This document shows, piece by piece, positions 18,036-28,280 of a stretch of 64,000 nucleotides of DNA. This DNA comes from Rhizobium sp. NLR16a (GTDB taxonomy: Bacteria > Pseudomonadota > Alphaproteobacteria > Rhizobiales > Rhizobiaceae), in the NCBI RefSeq assembly GCF_017948245.1, contig NZ_CP072865.1:1823501-1887500 (forward strand). Direction: 5' to 3'. Both the position numbers and the translations under genes were made by a program. The stretch's first letter is position 1. Every line of letters begins with the position of its first letter. The notes beneath the pieces were generated by a model. It was given only the letters and a program-made list of their open reading frames with translations, was not told the DNA's origin and did no database searches.

Positions 18036-19631
18036 TTACTGGGTTTCAGACTTCGTGACGCCCTCAAGCCGCGTCAGCTGGGTCGGATGGCCTACATATC
18101 CCTGCACCTTGCTCGACAGGACGATCGGCTCGAAGCGTTCGAACATCGGCAGCACCGCCGGCTTCTGTTCGACGAACATCTTCTGCATCTCGACATAGAG
18201 CTCGCCGCGCTTCTTGGCGTCCGGCTCCATCGACGCCTTGGCCGTCAGAGCCGTCAGCTCCGGGATGTCCCAGGCCGAGCGCCAGACGAAGTTGCCGGCG
18301 TTGTTGGCTTCCTTCGAATTGTCGGGATTGGAGGAGAACTGCTCCATCGAGCCGAGCACGTTCGGCATGTAGGCGCTGGTCTGCGGGATCAGCAGATCGA
18401 AATCCCTGGCGCGGTGGGCGGCAATGATTTCCGAGCCGTTGCCCTGCTGGATGTCGATCTTGATGCCGACCTGGGCAAGCGACGCCTGGATAGCCGTGGC
18501 AAGATCGATGCGCGGCGTCTGCGCGATCGTCTTCAGCGTCAGCGAGAAGCCGTCCTTGAACCCTGCTTCGGCCAACAGCTGCTTGGACTTTTCGACATCG
18601 AGATGCCAGTCGGGGTTCGGGATCGCAGACTCAAAATTCTCCGGAACCGGAACGTTTCTCGCCCGCCCGTAGGGCCCCATGATGGTCTTTTCAATGCCCT
18701 TATAATCGATGCCGTAGGCAATGGCCTCGCGAACCTTCGGGTTGGACAGGTACTGGTTGCCGGCATTCATCGACAGCACGTAGAAGCCGCCCGTGGGAAT
18801 GCGCTGGATGGTAAAGCCCTGCTTGTCCTTGAAGGTGGCGAGATCGGCTGCGGTCATGGCGCTGGCGATATCGATGTCGCCGCGTTCGAGCATCAGCCGC
18901 TCGACCTGGCTTTCAGGCACATGGCGGACGATGACGCGCTTCATCTTCGGAGCGCCGGTGACATAATCCTTGTTGGCGTCGAGAATCACGAGTTCGTTCG
19001 GCGACCACCGGTTCAGGGTGAACGGGCCGGAGCCGGCCGAATGCGTGCGCATCCAGGCATTGCCGTAATCATTGTCAGCGACATGTTTCTCGACTTCGAC
19101 GCTGTCAACGACGCTGGTGGTCGAGGTCGTCAGCCGGTAGAGCAGCATTTCGGCGGTCACCTGGCCGGAAAAATCAATGCGCACCGTCTTATCGTCGACT
19201 GCCGTGACGAGCTTGTCGACATTGGTCTTGTCGTAGCCGACGCGCTTGAGGTTGGCGGCGGCAGCCTGGTCGAGCTTCAGGAGCCGTGCCAGCGAATAGA
19301 CGACGTCCTTCGCCGTCACCGGATTGCCGGAGGCGAAGTTGGCCTGGCGCAGCGTGAAGGTGATGCCCTTGTCATCGACCTTCCAGCTTTCGGCCAGCTG
19401 CGGCACGATCTTGCCATCCGGCGTGCTGTTGACCAGCCGGTCGTAGAGATTCGACATGATCTCGACCGCCTTGCCCTCGGTCGCCTGATGCGGATCGAGC
19501 GACAGGACCTGCGCCAGCGATGTCCCGAGCACAAGCTGGTCCTTTGGGGTGGCGGCGTACGAGAGCGGCGCAGCGATCGTCAGCGCGCCGATGACGGCGC
19601 CGACGAACAGGCCTTTCGAAAAATGCTTCAT
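18036..19631 (-). CDS. family 5 substrate-binding protein of ABC transporter
   Basis: A 531-residue periplasmic binding protein of the DppA/OppA family. Signal peptide residues 1-26 (ending SYA). Family features include LAESWKVDDKGITFTLRQ, NPVTAKDVVYSLARLL and NPKVREAIAYGIDYKGI. The ATG at 19631 is preceded by GGGAGGAGTTACA. The family transports peptides but also oligosaccharides; the neighbouring sugar-acid genes and shared operator-like sequence favour a uronate-containing glycan or a sugar acid. It is the first gene of the operon and faces the FadR-type regulator. Confidence 0.93.
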   Translation of the reverse strand: MKHFSKGLFVGAVIGALTIAAPLSYAATPKDQLVLGTSLAQVLSLDPHQATEGKAVEIMSNLYDRLVNSTPDGKIVPQLAESWKVDDKGITFTLRQANFASGNPVTAKDVVYSLARLLKLDQAAAANLKRVGYDKTNVDKLVTAVDDKTVRIDFSGQVTAEMLLYRLTTSTTSVVDSVEVEKHVADNDYGNAWMRTHSAGSGPFTLNRWSPNELVILDANKDYVTGAPKMKRVIVRHVPESQVERLMLERGDIDIASAMTAADLATFKDKQGFTIQRIPTGGFYVLSMNAGNQYLSNPKVREAIAYGIDYKGIEKTIMGPYGRARNVPVPENFESAIPNPDWHLDVEKSKQLLAEAGFKDGFSLTLKTIAQTPRIDLATAIQASLAQVGIKIDIQQGNGSEIIAAHRARDFDLLIPQTSAYMPNVLGSMEQFSSNPDNSKEANNAGNFVWRSAWDIPELTALTAKASMEPDAKKRGELYVEMQKMFVEQKPAVLPMFERFEPIVLSSKVQGYVGHPTQLTRLEGVTKSETQ

Positions 19632-19661
19632 TGTAACTCCTCCCTGGATTACTATAGGAGA

Positions 19662-19690
19662 CATATTATGTCGTCCGTATGTCGTATTAT
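19662..19690. promoter_or_regulatory. candidate FadR-type operator, site 1
   Basis: CATATTATGTC at 19662-19672 recurs exactly at 20496-20506 in front of the dehydratase genes. Here it is followed by GTATGTCGTATTATG (19676-19690), giving repeated ATGTCGTA-like half sites. The site lies 30 bases upstream of the binding-protein ATG, where a repressor would block that promoter. The regulator gene starts about 75 bases away on the other strand. Confidence 0.5.
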
Positions 19691-19763
19691 GATTTATCGA
19701 AGTCCGATTTGATTTGCAAGACCCGTGCGGAAGACGTGAGGCACAGAAACTGGGGAAACGAGA

Positions 19764-20474
19764 ATGACGACACTTGGCCGTGGTCGGCAAAGACTGGCGC
19801 AGCAGGTCATCGATCAACTGCGAGCACAAATCGAGACGGGGAAATTGCGCGTTGGCGACCAGCTGCCGACCGAGCCGCAGCTCGAATCGACCTTCGGCGT
19901 CAGCCGCACCGTGGTGCGCGAGGCGATTGCGGATTTGAGGGCTGCAGGTTTCGTTAGGCCGATCCAAGGCAAAGGCGTGTTCGTCGCGGATCCGAAGGTT
20001 CATTCGGTCATGTCGCTGACGCCGGTGGAAATCAAAAGCATCCCGGAAACCTTGGAATTGCTGGAGTTTCGCATGGCCACCGAGGGTGAAGCGGCAGCGA
20101 TTGCCGCCTATCGCCGCACGGCCGAGCAGGAAGCGGCGATCCGGGAGGCCAACCGCCGAATGGCGCAACTGATCGAAAGCGGACAGCAGACCGTCGAGGC
20201 GGATTATGCCTTTCACATGGCGATCGCCGCCGCCACCAACAACCGGTTCTATGTCGATGTTCTCCGTCATTTCGGCCCGCGCGCCATCCCCCGTGGGCAG
20301 TTTCCGACGCTGCCGGACGCCAATGACCGCGAGTATCTGCAGAAGGTCTATGCCGAGCATGTGGACATCCTGTCGGCGATCGCCGATCAGGATCCCGACC
20401 GTGCCCGCCAGGCGATGCGCGCGCATCTGATGGCGAGCCAACGCCGTTATCGGATGCTCGCCGAACAGCAATAG
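19764..20474 (+). CDS. FadR/GntR-family regulator (FCD domain)
   Basis: A 236-residue regulator. The winged helix is at residues 8-75 (LPTEPQLESTFGVSRTVVREAIADLRAAGFV), and the FCD all-helical ligand domain follows, with metal-ligand-like Asp/His positions (ADYAFHMAIAAATNN and AEHVDILSAI). FCD regulators of this subtype commonly sense sugar acids. It is divergent from the family 5 ABC operon and immediately upstream of mannonate-dehydratase-like and kdgD genes; repeated motifs in both promoters suggest it controls both. Confidence 0.92.
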   Translation: MTTLGRGRQRLAQQVIDQLRAQIETGKLRVGDQLPTEPQLESTFGVSRTVVREAIADLRAAGFVRPIQGKGVFVADPKVHSVMSLTPVEIKSIPETLELLEFRMATEGEAAAIAAYRRTAEQEAAIREANRRMAQLIESGQQTVEADYAFHMAIAAATNNRFYVDVLRHFGPRAIPRGQFPTLPDANDREYLQKVYAEHVDILSAIADQDPDRARQAMRAHLMASQRRYRMLAEQQ

Positions 20475-20495
20475 GGCTCGACACCCTCAGGAATT

Positions 20496-20515
20496 CATAT
20501 TATGTCATATGACAT
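20496..20515. promoter_or_regulatory. candidate FadR-type operator, site 2
   Basis: CATATTATGTC (20496-20506) overlaps a perfect 14-base palindrome ATGTCATATGACAT (20502-20515). It lies between the regulator's stop and the dehydratase start at 20539, directly before the ribosome site. Palindromes of this size and TGTC..GACA arms fit FadR-type dimers. Confidence 0.55.
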
Positions 20516-20538
20516 TGTTGAATCTGGAGAGGTCTCTG

Positions 20539-22472
<1,934 letters not shown>

Positions 22473-22487
22473 TAGGTTAATGATTGA

Positions 22488-22515
22488 GGACGTGCCTGGA
22501 CCGCATGGCACGTCC
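22488..22515. other. inverted repeat after kdgD
   Basis: GGACGTGCC (22488-22496) and GGCACGTCC (22507-22515) form a perfect nine-base stem with a ten-base loop. No T run follows, so it is either a weak terminator or a 3' end stabiliser. Confidence 0.55.
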
Positions 22516-22585
22516 CCTCGCGCCGTTCACGGGGAGAGATCTAGGATAAAGGCTGTTCTCGGCGATCTCCTGGGCCGAGGATTCG

Positions 22586-23659
22586 CTACAGCGCCACACC
22601 AGTCCCGCGGTCGAAAATGTGCACCTGGTCGCTGGCGATGCTGGCCTCGAAGACGGCGCCGTAGCGGGCGGGATATTCGCCGTCGACGATCGCGGTCACC
22701 TGTTGTCCGGCAAGGTCGAAGACCACGTGGGTCTGGGCGCCTGTCGGTTCCACCAGCATGGTTCGGCCGGCAAGCGGCGTGCCGCCCGACAGGCCGGGAA
22801 CCAGATGTTCGGGGCGCAGGCCGATAGTCACGGCCTGGCCGGCCTTGACCTTGCGGTCGGGCGCGATGCGGATCGCCGTGCCGTCTTCGAGGCGGGCAGC
22901 GGGCTCGCCATTTTCGCCGTCTACCGTGCCCTCCAGCATGTTCATCGCCGGCGATCCGATGAAGGCGGCGACGAAGAGATTGGCCGGCTTCCGGTAGAGT
23001 TCGAGCGGTGTTCCCTGCTGCTCCACCTTGCCGTGATTGAGCACGACGATGCGGTCGGCGAGTGTCATCGCCTCGATCTGGTCGTGGGTGACGTAGATCG
23101 ACGTCGTCTTGACCTTCTGGTGCAGCGTCTTGATCTCCGAACGCATCTGCACGCGCAGTTTCGCATCGAGGTTTGACAAGGGCTCGTCGAACAGGAAGAC
23201 GGCCGGGTTGCGGACGATGGCGCGGCCCATGGCGACGCGCTGGCGCTGTCCGCCGGAAAGCTGGGCGGGCTTGCGGTCGAGCAGCTTGGCGAGATCGAGC
23301 ATGCGGGCGGCTTCAGCGACACGAGCCTCGATCTCGGGTTTGGCAACGCCGGCGAGCTTCAGATTGAAACCCATGTTTTCGGCCACCGTCATGTGCGGAT
23401 AAAGCGCATAGGACTGGAAGACCATGGCGATGTTGCGCTCGCGCGGTGTCATCGCATTGACGACATTGCCGCCGATGGCGATCTCGCCGTCGGTGATCTC
23501 CTCGAGGCCGGCGATCATCCGCAGCAGTGTCGATTTTCCGCAGCCGGACGGGCCGACCAGGGCGACGAATTCACCATCCTCGATATGAAGCGAGATGCCG
23601 TGGATGACGTCGACGGCGCCATAGGCCTTGCGAATATTGTTCAGCTCAACGGATGCCAT
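22586..23659 (-). CDS. sugar ABC transporter ATPase (UgpC/MalK type)
   Basis: A 357-residue CUT1 ATPase. Walker A GPSGCGKST (36-44), LSGGQ (134-138), Walker B FLFDEPLSNLDAKL and the C-terminal TOBE region (GLRPEHLVPG) are intact. It closes the second sugar ABC operon, 22 bases after the permease. It is closely similar in layout to the ATPase at 5666-6745, probably a paralogue. Confidence 0.95.
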   Translation of the reverse strand: MASVELNNIRKAYGAVDVIHGISLHIEDGEFVALVGPSGCGKSTLLRMIAGLEEITDGEIAIGGNVVNAMTPRERNIAMVFQSYALYPHMTVAENMGFNLKLAGVAKPEIEARVAEAARMLDLAKLLDRKPAQLSGGQRQRVAMGRAIVRNPAVFLFDEPLSNLDAKLRVQMRSEIKTLHQKVKTTSIYVTHDQIEAMTLADRIVVLNHGKVEQQGTPLELYRKPANLFVAAFIGSPAMNMLEGTVDGENGEPAARLEDGTAIRIAPDRKVKAGQAVTIGLRPEHLVPGLSGGTPLAGRTMLVEPTGAQTHVVFDLAGQQVTAIVDGEYPARYGAVFEASIASDQVHIFDRGTGVAL

Positions 23660-23681
23660 GATGCAGCTCCAATGGTTCGGC

Positions 23682-24530
23682 TCAGGACTTCACGGCACCG
23701 GCGGTCAATCCGGCGATGATGTGTCTCTGGGCGACGAAGAAGACGATGATTGTGGGAAGGATGGTGAGGGTGATGAAGGCGAGCACCAGCTGCCATTCCG
23801 TCCCGAATTCGCCGCGATAGACCATGATGCCGAGCGGCCAGGGATATTTGGATTCCGAGTTCAGCATGATCAGCGGCAGGATGTAGCTGTTCCAGCTGCC
23901 GACGAAGGAGATGATGCTGACGGTGGCGACGATCGGGCGGGAGAGCGGCAGCGAGATATGCCAGAAGAATCTCATATAACCGCAGCCGTCGACGAAAGCC
24001 GCCTGGAACAACTCTTCCGGAAGATTGCGGAAATAGTTTCTGAACAGAAGGATGCTCATGCCGAGGCCGAAGGCGACCTGCGGCAGAACCACGCCCCAAT
24101 AGGTGTTCAACAGGCCGAGATCGCGGATGCGGATGAACAGCGGCAGGATCGCGGTGGCGGCCGGAAACATCAGCCCGAGCAGGAAATAATTGAGCAGGAA
24201 GGACGAGCCGAAGAAGCGGACATGGGCAAAGGCGAAGGCCGCCATCGACGAGACGATCAGCGTCAAGAGCACGGTCAGCGCCGCGATGACAAGCGAATTG
24301 CCGATCTGCAGCCAATAGCGCTCGCCGAAGAGGATGTCGGTATAGTTCGCCCATTGCCACTCCGTCGGCAGGCCGAAGGGATTGGTGCGGAGATCCCCCA
24401 GCGTCTTGAAGCCGCCGAGCGCCGTCGTCAGCAGCGGCACCAGCACGATCGCCGCGATCAGGCTCAGCGACACATAGAGATAGATGCGGGTGGATGTCCT
24501 CATGCGGATGGAAGAACTCGTATCAGTCAT
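23682..24530 (-). CDS. sugar ABC transporter permease, MalG type
   Basis: A 282-residue permease with six membrane segments; the EAA loop reads QAAFVDGCGYMRFFWHISLPLSRP. It overlaps the preceding permease gene by eight bases. A compact MalG without the long periplasmic insertion seen in the other sugar operon of this window. Confidence 0.94.
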   Translation of the reverse strand: MTDTSSSIRMRTSTRIYLYVSLSLIAAIVLVPLLTTALGGFKTLGDLRTNPFGLPTEWQWANYTDILFGERYWLQIGNSLVIAALTVLLTLIVSSMAAFAFAHVRFFGSSFLLNYFLLGLMFPAATAILPLFIRIRDLGLLNTYWGVVLPQVAFGLGMSILLFRNYFRNLPEELFQAAFVDGCGYMRFFWHISLPLSRPIVATVSIISFVGSWNSYILPLIMLNSESKYPWPLGIMVYRGEFGTEWQLVLAFITLTILPTIIVFFVAQRHIIAGLTAGAVKS

Positions 24531-25461
24531 GGCGCATGAAGATCCTTTTGTAACCGAAGGCGAGTGTCACGCAGATGATGAAGAGCACCACGCCGACGGC
24601 GCTTCCCAAGCCGACCTGCATGCGCATGACGCCGTAGGTATAGAGGAAGGTGACCATCGTCTGCGTCGAGTTCGACGGGCCGCCGCCGGTCAGCGGCATG
24701 ATCATGTCGAAGAGCTGCAGGGAGCCGACGACCGCGAAGAAGATGGACAGGCGCAGGGTCGATCCGAGCAGCGGCAGCGTGACGTAACGGAATTTCTGCC
24801 AGCCGGTGGCGCCGTCGATCTCGGCCGCCTCCAGCACGCTCTTGTCGACCGATTGCAGGCCGGCGATGAACAGCATCATGTGGAAGCCAAAATACTTCCA
24901 GACGATAACGCCGAGGATGGCATAGATCGCCACGTCCTTGTCGGCGAGCACGTAAGGATTGGCGAAACCGAAGAAGTTGGAAACGGCGGCAAACAGACCG
25001 TAGTCGCCATCATAGACAAAGCGCCAGATGAGGCCTGCGGCAACATCCGCCAGCACATAGGGCAGGAAGAAGATCAGGCGGTAAGCGACGACACCGGGAA
25101 TGCGGTGCGCCAGCATGGTGGCCAGCCAGATGGCGAGCGGCACCTGGATGCAGATCGAAATGACGATGATCAGGCCGTTATTGAACAGCGCCTGGGTAAA
25201 CGCCGCGTTGCGGAACAGGACCTGGAAATTGCGGAGCGCGATGAACTCCGTCGGCGCGCCGTAACCGTTCCACTTATAGAGGCTGTACCAGGCCGCCTCG
25301 CCCATCGGCATGATGACGAAGAGCGTGAAGAGCAGCAACGCCGGTGGCAGAAAGAGCAGCAGCACGGTCAGGCGGTCATGGGCGACCGAGCTCTTCCGGT
25401 TTGCGGCTCGTCTTGCCGGCCTTGCGGCGCTCGGTGTCGATAGGACTGAGATATTGGCCAT
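24523..25461 (-). CDS. sugar ABC transporter permease, MalF type
   Basis: A 312-residue permease with a basic N-terminus and six membrane segments; the EAA loop is LEAAEIDGATGWQKFRYVTLPLL, followed by LTGGGPSNSTQTMVTFLY, a MalF-family signature. It begins 81 bases after the binding-protein gene, and that gap contains a strong hairpin. Confidence 0.94.
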   Translation of the reverse strand: MANISVLSTPSAARPARRAANRKSSVAHDRLTVLLLFLPPALLLFTLFVIMPMGEAAWYSLYKWNGYGAPTEFIALRNFQVLFRNAAFTQALFNNGLIIVISICIQVPLAIWLATMLAHRIPGVVAYRLIFFLPYVLADVAAGLIWRFVYDGDYGLFAAVSNFFGFANPYVLADKDVAIYAILGVIVWKYFGFHMMLFIAGLQSVDKSVLEAAEIDGATGWQKFRYVTLPLLGSTLRLSIFFAVVGSLQLFDMIMPLTGGGPSNSTQTMVTFLYTYGVMRMQVGLGSAVGVVLFIICVTLAFGYKRIFMRHD

Positions 25462-25494
25462 GGTTCCTGCTTTCGCATCTCGTCGGCAGCGATG

Positions 25495-25523
25495 CCGGCG
25501 CTCCCGATTGGCAGGAGCGCCGG
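25495..25523 (-). other. intercistronic hairpin in sugar ABC operon
   Basis: CCGGCGCTCC (25495-25504) and GGAGCGCCGG (25514-25523) make a perfect ten-base stem with a nine-base loop between the binding-protein stop and the permease start. There is no U run. Such hairpins commonly protect the upstream message so that binding protein is made in excess. Confidence 0.7.
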
Positions 25524-25542
25524 AAGGTTCTGCGGGCGCTGG

Positions 25543-26847
25543 CTATTGTTCCAGTTCGAAAGCGTCCTGGATCATCTGGGCGCCGTCCTTCGAATTCATC
25601 TGTCCGGAGACGATTTCCACCGAGACGTCGTTGACGACACGGCCGACGGCCGCACCGAGATCCTGATCGAAGAAGTTCTGATGCCAGGTCGAACCGGCAA
25701 GCTGTCTGGCCGATTCGGCCAGCAGCGGATTGACGACCCCGTCATCGGCGCCGACGGCGACGGGCAGCAGCATGCCTGATCTGGCCATGGCGCGCTCGTT
25801 GTCGGCGTTCGTCAGGAAAGCAAGGAAATCGATCGCTTCCTTCGAGGCCTTCTTGGTAAGCGCCCAGCCGTTCAGGCCGCCGAGCGTATCCGTCGGCTTG
25901 CCGGCGCCGCCTTCAACCGTCGGGAAGACGAAACGGCCGATATTGTCGGATGAAAGCCCCTTGCCGTCGCCGGCATTCTTGCGCTGGTTGGCCTCGGTCG
26001 CTTCAAAGCCGAGAATCATTGCCGCCTTGCCGTCGCCGAAAACGCCGAGCGTCTGCGGCCAGGTCGCGCCGAGATAGCCGGGCTGGAACGGTTCGAGCTT
26101 GCCGAGCTCGGCGAGATCTTCGCCGGCCTTGATGACGGCCGGATCGAGGAAGCCTTCGCCCTCGCCCTTCTTGGCCGCTTCAAAGACCTTCTGGCCGCCC
26201 TCGCGCATGACAAGATAGCTCCAGTAGAAGTGGATCGGCCATTTCTCGCCGCCGCCGCCGGCGATCGGCACGATACCGGCCGCCTTGATCTTCTTCACCG
26301 CCTCAAGAAAATCGGTCCAGGTCTTGATGTCTTCGGCCTTGACGCCTGCCTTGGCAAACAGCGCCTTGTTATAGAAGAAGCTCACCAGGCCGACTTTGTA
26401 CGGGATTGCCCAGGTCTTGCCGTCGAAGGTCAGGCCGTCGACCGAGGCCGGCGTATAGGCCTTGCGCAGCTTGCCGCCATCGGCGTCGAGGGCTGTCGTC
26501 ACATCCTGGAGCGCGCCGGTCTCGGACTGCTGCTTCAGGACGCCACCGCCCCAGCTGAAAAAGAAATCCGGCACATCGTCGGACTGCAGCAGCGTGGGAA
26601 GCTTGGCCTTGAAGGCCTCGTTTTCGAGAAACTGCATCTGGATGTCGACGTCGGGATGCTGGGCCTCGTATTTCTTGACGATGTCTTCCCAGGCCGCGAC
26701 GTTCTTTGGATCTGTTTCGAGATGCAGCCACTTGACCACCGTCGTCGCCGAGGCGGCCCCGGCTCCGGCCAGCAACATGCCGGCTGCCACGGCCATGGAT
26801 ACGATGCGCCTGCCGCCGAAAGCGGCGTTCTTCAGCATGAAATTCAT
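25543..26847 (-). CDS. sugar-binding protein of ABC transporter (family 1)
   Basis: A 434-residue periplasmic protein. The signal peptide is residues 1-34, ending GAASA before TTVVKWLHLE. Family 1 features include IVKKYEAQHPDVDIQMQ near the start and GGLNGWALTKKASKEAIDFL. A GGGAGGAAAATC site precedes the ATG. It heads the operon and is divergent from the ROK regulator, 199 bases apart. Confidence 0.94.
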   Translation of the reverse strand: MNFMLKNAAFGGRRIVSMAVAAGMLLAGAGAASATTVVKWLHLETDPKNVAAWEDIVKKYEAQHPDVDIQMQFLENEAFKAKLPTLLQSDDVPDFFFSWGGGVLKQQSETGALQDVTTALDADGGKLRKAYTPASVDGLTFDGKTWAIPYKVGLVSFFYNKALFAKAGVKAEDIKTWTDFLEAVKKIKAAGIVPIAGGGGEKWPIHFYWSYLVMREGGQKVFEAAKKGEGEGFLDPAVIKAGEDLAELGKLEPFQPGYLGATWPQTLGVFGDGKAAMILGFEATEANQRKNAGDGKGLSSDNIGRFVFPTVEGGAGKPTDTLGGLNGWALTKKASKEAIDFLAFLTNADNERAMARSGMLLPVAVGADDGVVNPLLAESARQLAGSTWHQNFFDQDLGAAVGRVVNDVSVEIVSGQMNSKDGAQMIQDAFELEQ

Positions 26848-26955
26848 GATTTTCCTCCCAGGGGACCTATCCTCACAATTTTTCCCCTATGCGGATTAAT
26901 TCAGCGGACCTTGCGCCGGATGTCAACCCGATGCGTTAATTTTTGCCGAAATCGC

Positions 26956-27006
26956 TTGACAGCTCCTCGCAATTGCCTGCTATTTATTTCGTAACCCGTT
27001 ATAAAT
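26956..27006 (+). promoter_or_regulatory. candidate promoter and ROK operator
   Basis: TTGACA at 26956-26961 and an extended -10 (TG-C-TATTTA, 26978-26986) lie upstream of the ROK gene, with 19 bases between -35 and -10. The -10 overlaps an inverted repeat ATTTAT (26982-26987) ... ATAAAT (27001-27006) with 13 bases between. NagC/Mlc sites have TTATTT/AAATAA arms of this sort, so autorepression is plausible. The -35/-10 spacing is longer than ideal. Confidence 0.45.
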
Positions 27007-27046
27007 ATTGGCTTCCGCCCAACCAAACGACTGCCGGCACGTTTTC

Positions 27047-28246
27047 ATGAAGACTGCAGATCCAGAATTGATGCGCGCGATCAATCGCTTGAACGTGCTC
27101 GACACCATCAGGCGCCATGGTCCGATCTCGCGCATCGAAATCAGCGAGCGGACGGAGCTGTCGACGACAACCGTCTCGGCCATCACCGCCTCGCTGCTCG
27201 ATGATGGGCTGATCCTGCCGCGGCATGAAGGCGATATCCGCAACGAGGCGGTGCGTGGCAGACCGCGCGTGGCGCTGGAGCTCAATCCCGATGCCGCCCG
27301 CGTCGTCGGCGGCAAGATCGCCGCCAGCCGCATGGTCTTCGTCGTCACCAATTTTCGCGGCGACGTGCTGTCGAAGCTGGCTTTGCCGATCCGCATCGAC
27401 CGGCAGCCGATCGGCGTCATCGCCGATCTCGTCGAGGACGGCGTCCGGCGTTGCGTCGTCGATGCCGGCCTGTCGCTCGAAGATGTCGACAGCATCTGCC
27501 TCGGCTTTCCGGGCGTTATCGAGCACCGCACCGGCTACATCAGAAGCAGCCCGATCTTTCGCGACACCAATGTCGATTTCGCCGCCGAGATGTCGACGCG
27601 GCTATCGACGCCGACCATCGTCGAAAGCGACGCCCACGCCATCACGCTCGGCCATCACTGGTTCGGGAAAGCCCGCGATCTCGAGGACATGGTGCTGATT
27701 TCGCTAGAACAGACGCTCGGTCTCGGCGTCTTGCACGGTAACCGCCTGTTTCGCGGCGCCGGCGGCCTCAGCCACAATCTTGGCGACCTTGTGCTCGGCA
27801 TGGGACCGAACGGCGTGGTGCGGCTCTTCAGCCAGGCCGGCGAAAGCGCCATCCTCGGTGAACATCAGACCGACGGCCGTTTTGCCGAAGCCATCCGCCT
27901 CGGGCGCGGCATGACCCACGCCCAGGCGCTGATCAAGGCCGACGACGACCGGCTGATCGCCTCTGCCATCCGCGCCGGCGAAGCTGTCGGATTGACCATC
28001 GCCAACATCGTTACGCTGTTTGCGCCGCCGCGCGTCATCCTCGTCGGCTCGAGCCTGGCGCTCGGCGAACCCTTCTTGAACAGCCTGCGCGACGCCTATG
28101 CGCTCGCCATTCCGCCGTCGCTGAAGGGGGTAAGCGAACTCGTCTTCGATGATTCGAGCGATGATTTCTGGGCTCAGGGCGCTGCCGCAGTAGCGCTCTA
28201 CGAGCTCTACGAATCGCCCTGGAGCACGACCGGGCCGGCCCTTTGA
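27047..28246 (+). CDS. ROK-family transcriptional regulator
   Basis: A 399-residue regulator of the NagC/Mlc/XylR class. The winged helix-turn-helix is at residues 10-70 (ISRIEISERTELSTTTVSAITASLLDDGLI), followed by an actin-like ROK domain. In the glucokinase-type signature the residues LISLEQTLGLGVLHGNRLFRGAGGLSHNLG replace the usual GxGxGG and Zn-binding CGCxGC is not seen, so it is a regulator, not a kinase. ATG 27047 was preferred over an upstream TTG. It most likely controls the divergent ABC operon and its own dehydrogenase/ThuA genes. Confidence 0.9.
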   Translation: MKTADPELMRAINRLNVLDTIRRHGPISRIEISERTELSTTTVSAITASLLDDGLILPRHEGDIRNEAVRGRPRVALELNPDAARVVGGKIAASRMVFVVTNFRGDVLSKLALPIRIDRQPIGVIADLVEDGVRRCVVDAGLSLEDVDSICLGFPGVIEHRTGYIRSSPIFRDTNVDFAAEMSTRLSTPTIVESDAHAITLGHHWFGKARDLEDMVLISLEQTLGLGVLHGNRLFRGAGGLSHNLGDLVLGMGPNGVVRLFSQAGESAILGEHQTDGRFAEAIRLGRGMTHAQALIKADDDRLIASAIRAGEAVGLTIANIVTLFAPPRVILVGSSLALGEPFLNSLRDAYALAIPPSLKGVSELVFDDSSDDFWAQGAAAVALYELYESPWSTTGPAL

Positions 28247-28280
28247 CGGCCGAGACAAGCAAGATCAAATGGAGGAATTC

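Noticed and set aside
18087..19712. Plus-strand open frame of 541 codons
   Set aside because: Antisense to the family 5 binding protein, with shadow-type composition.
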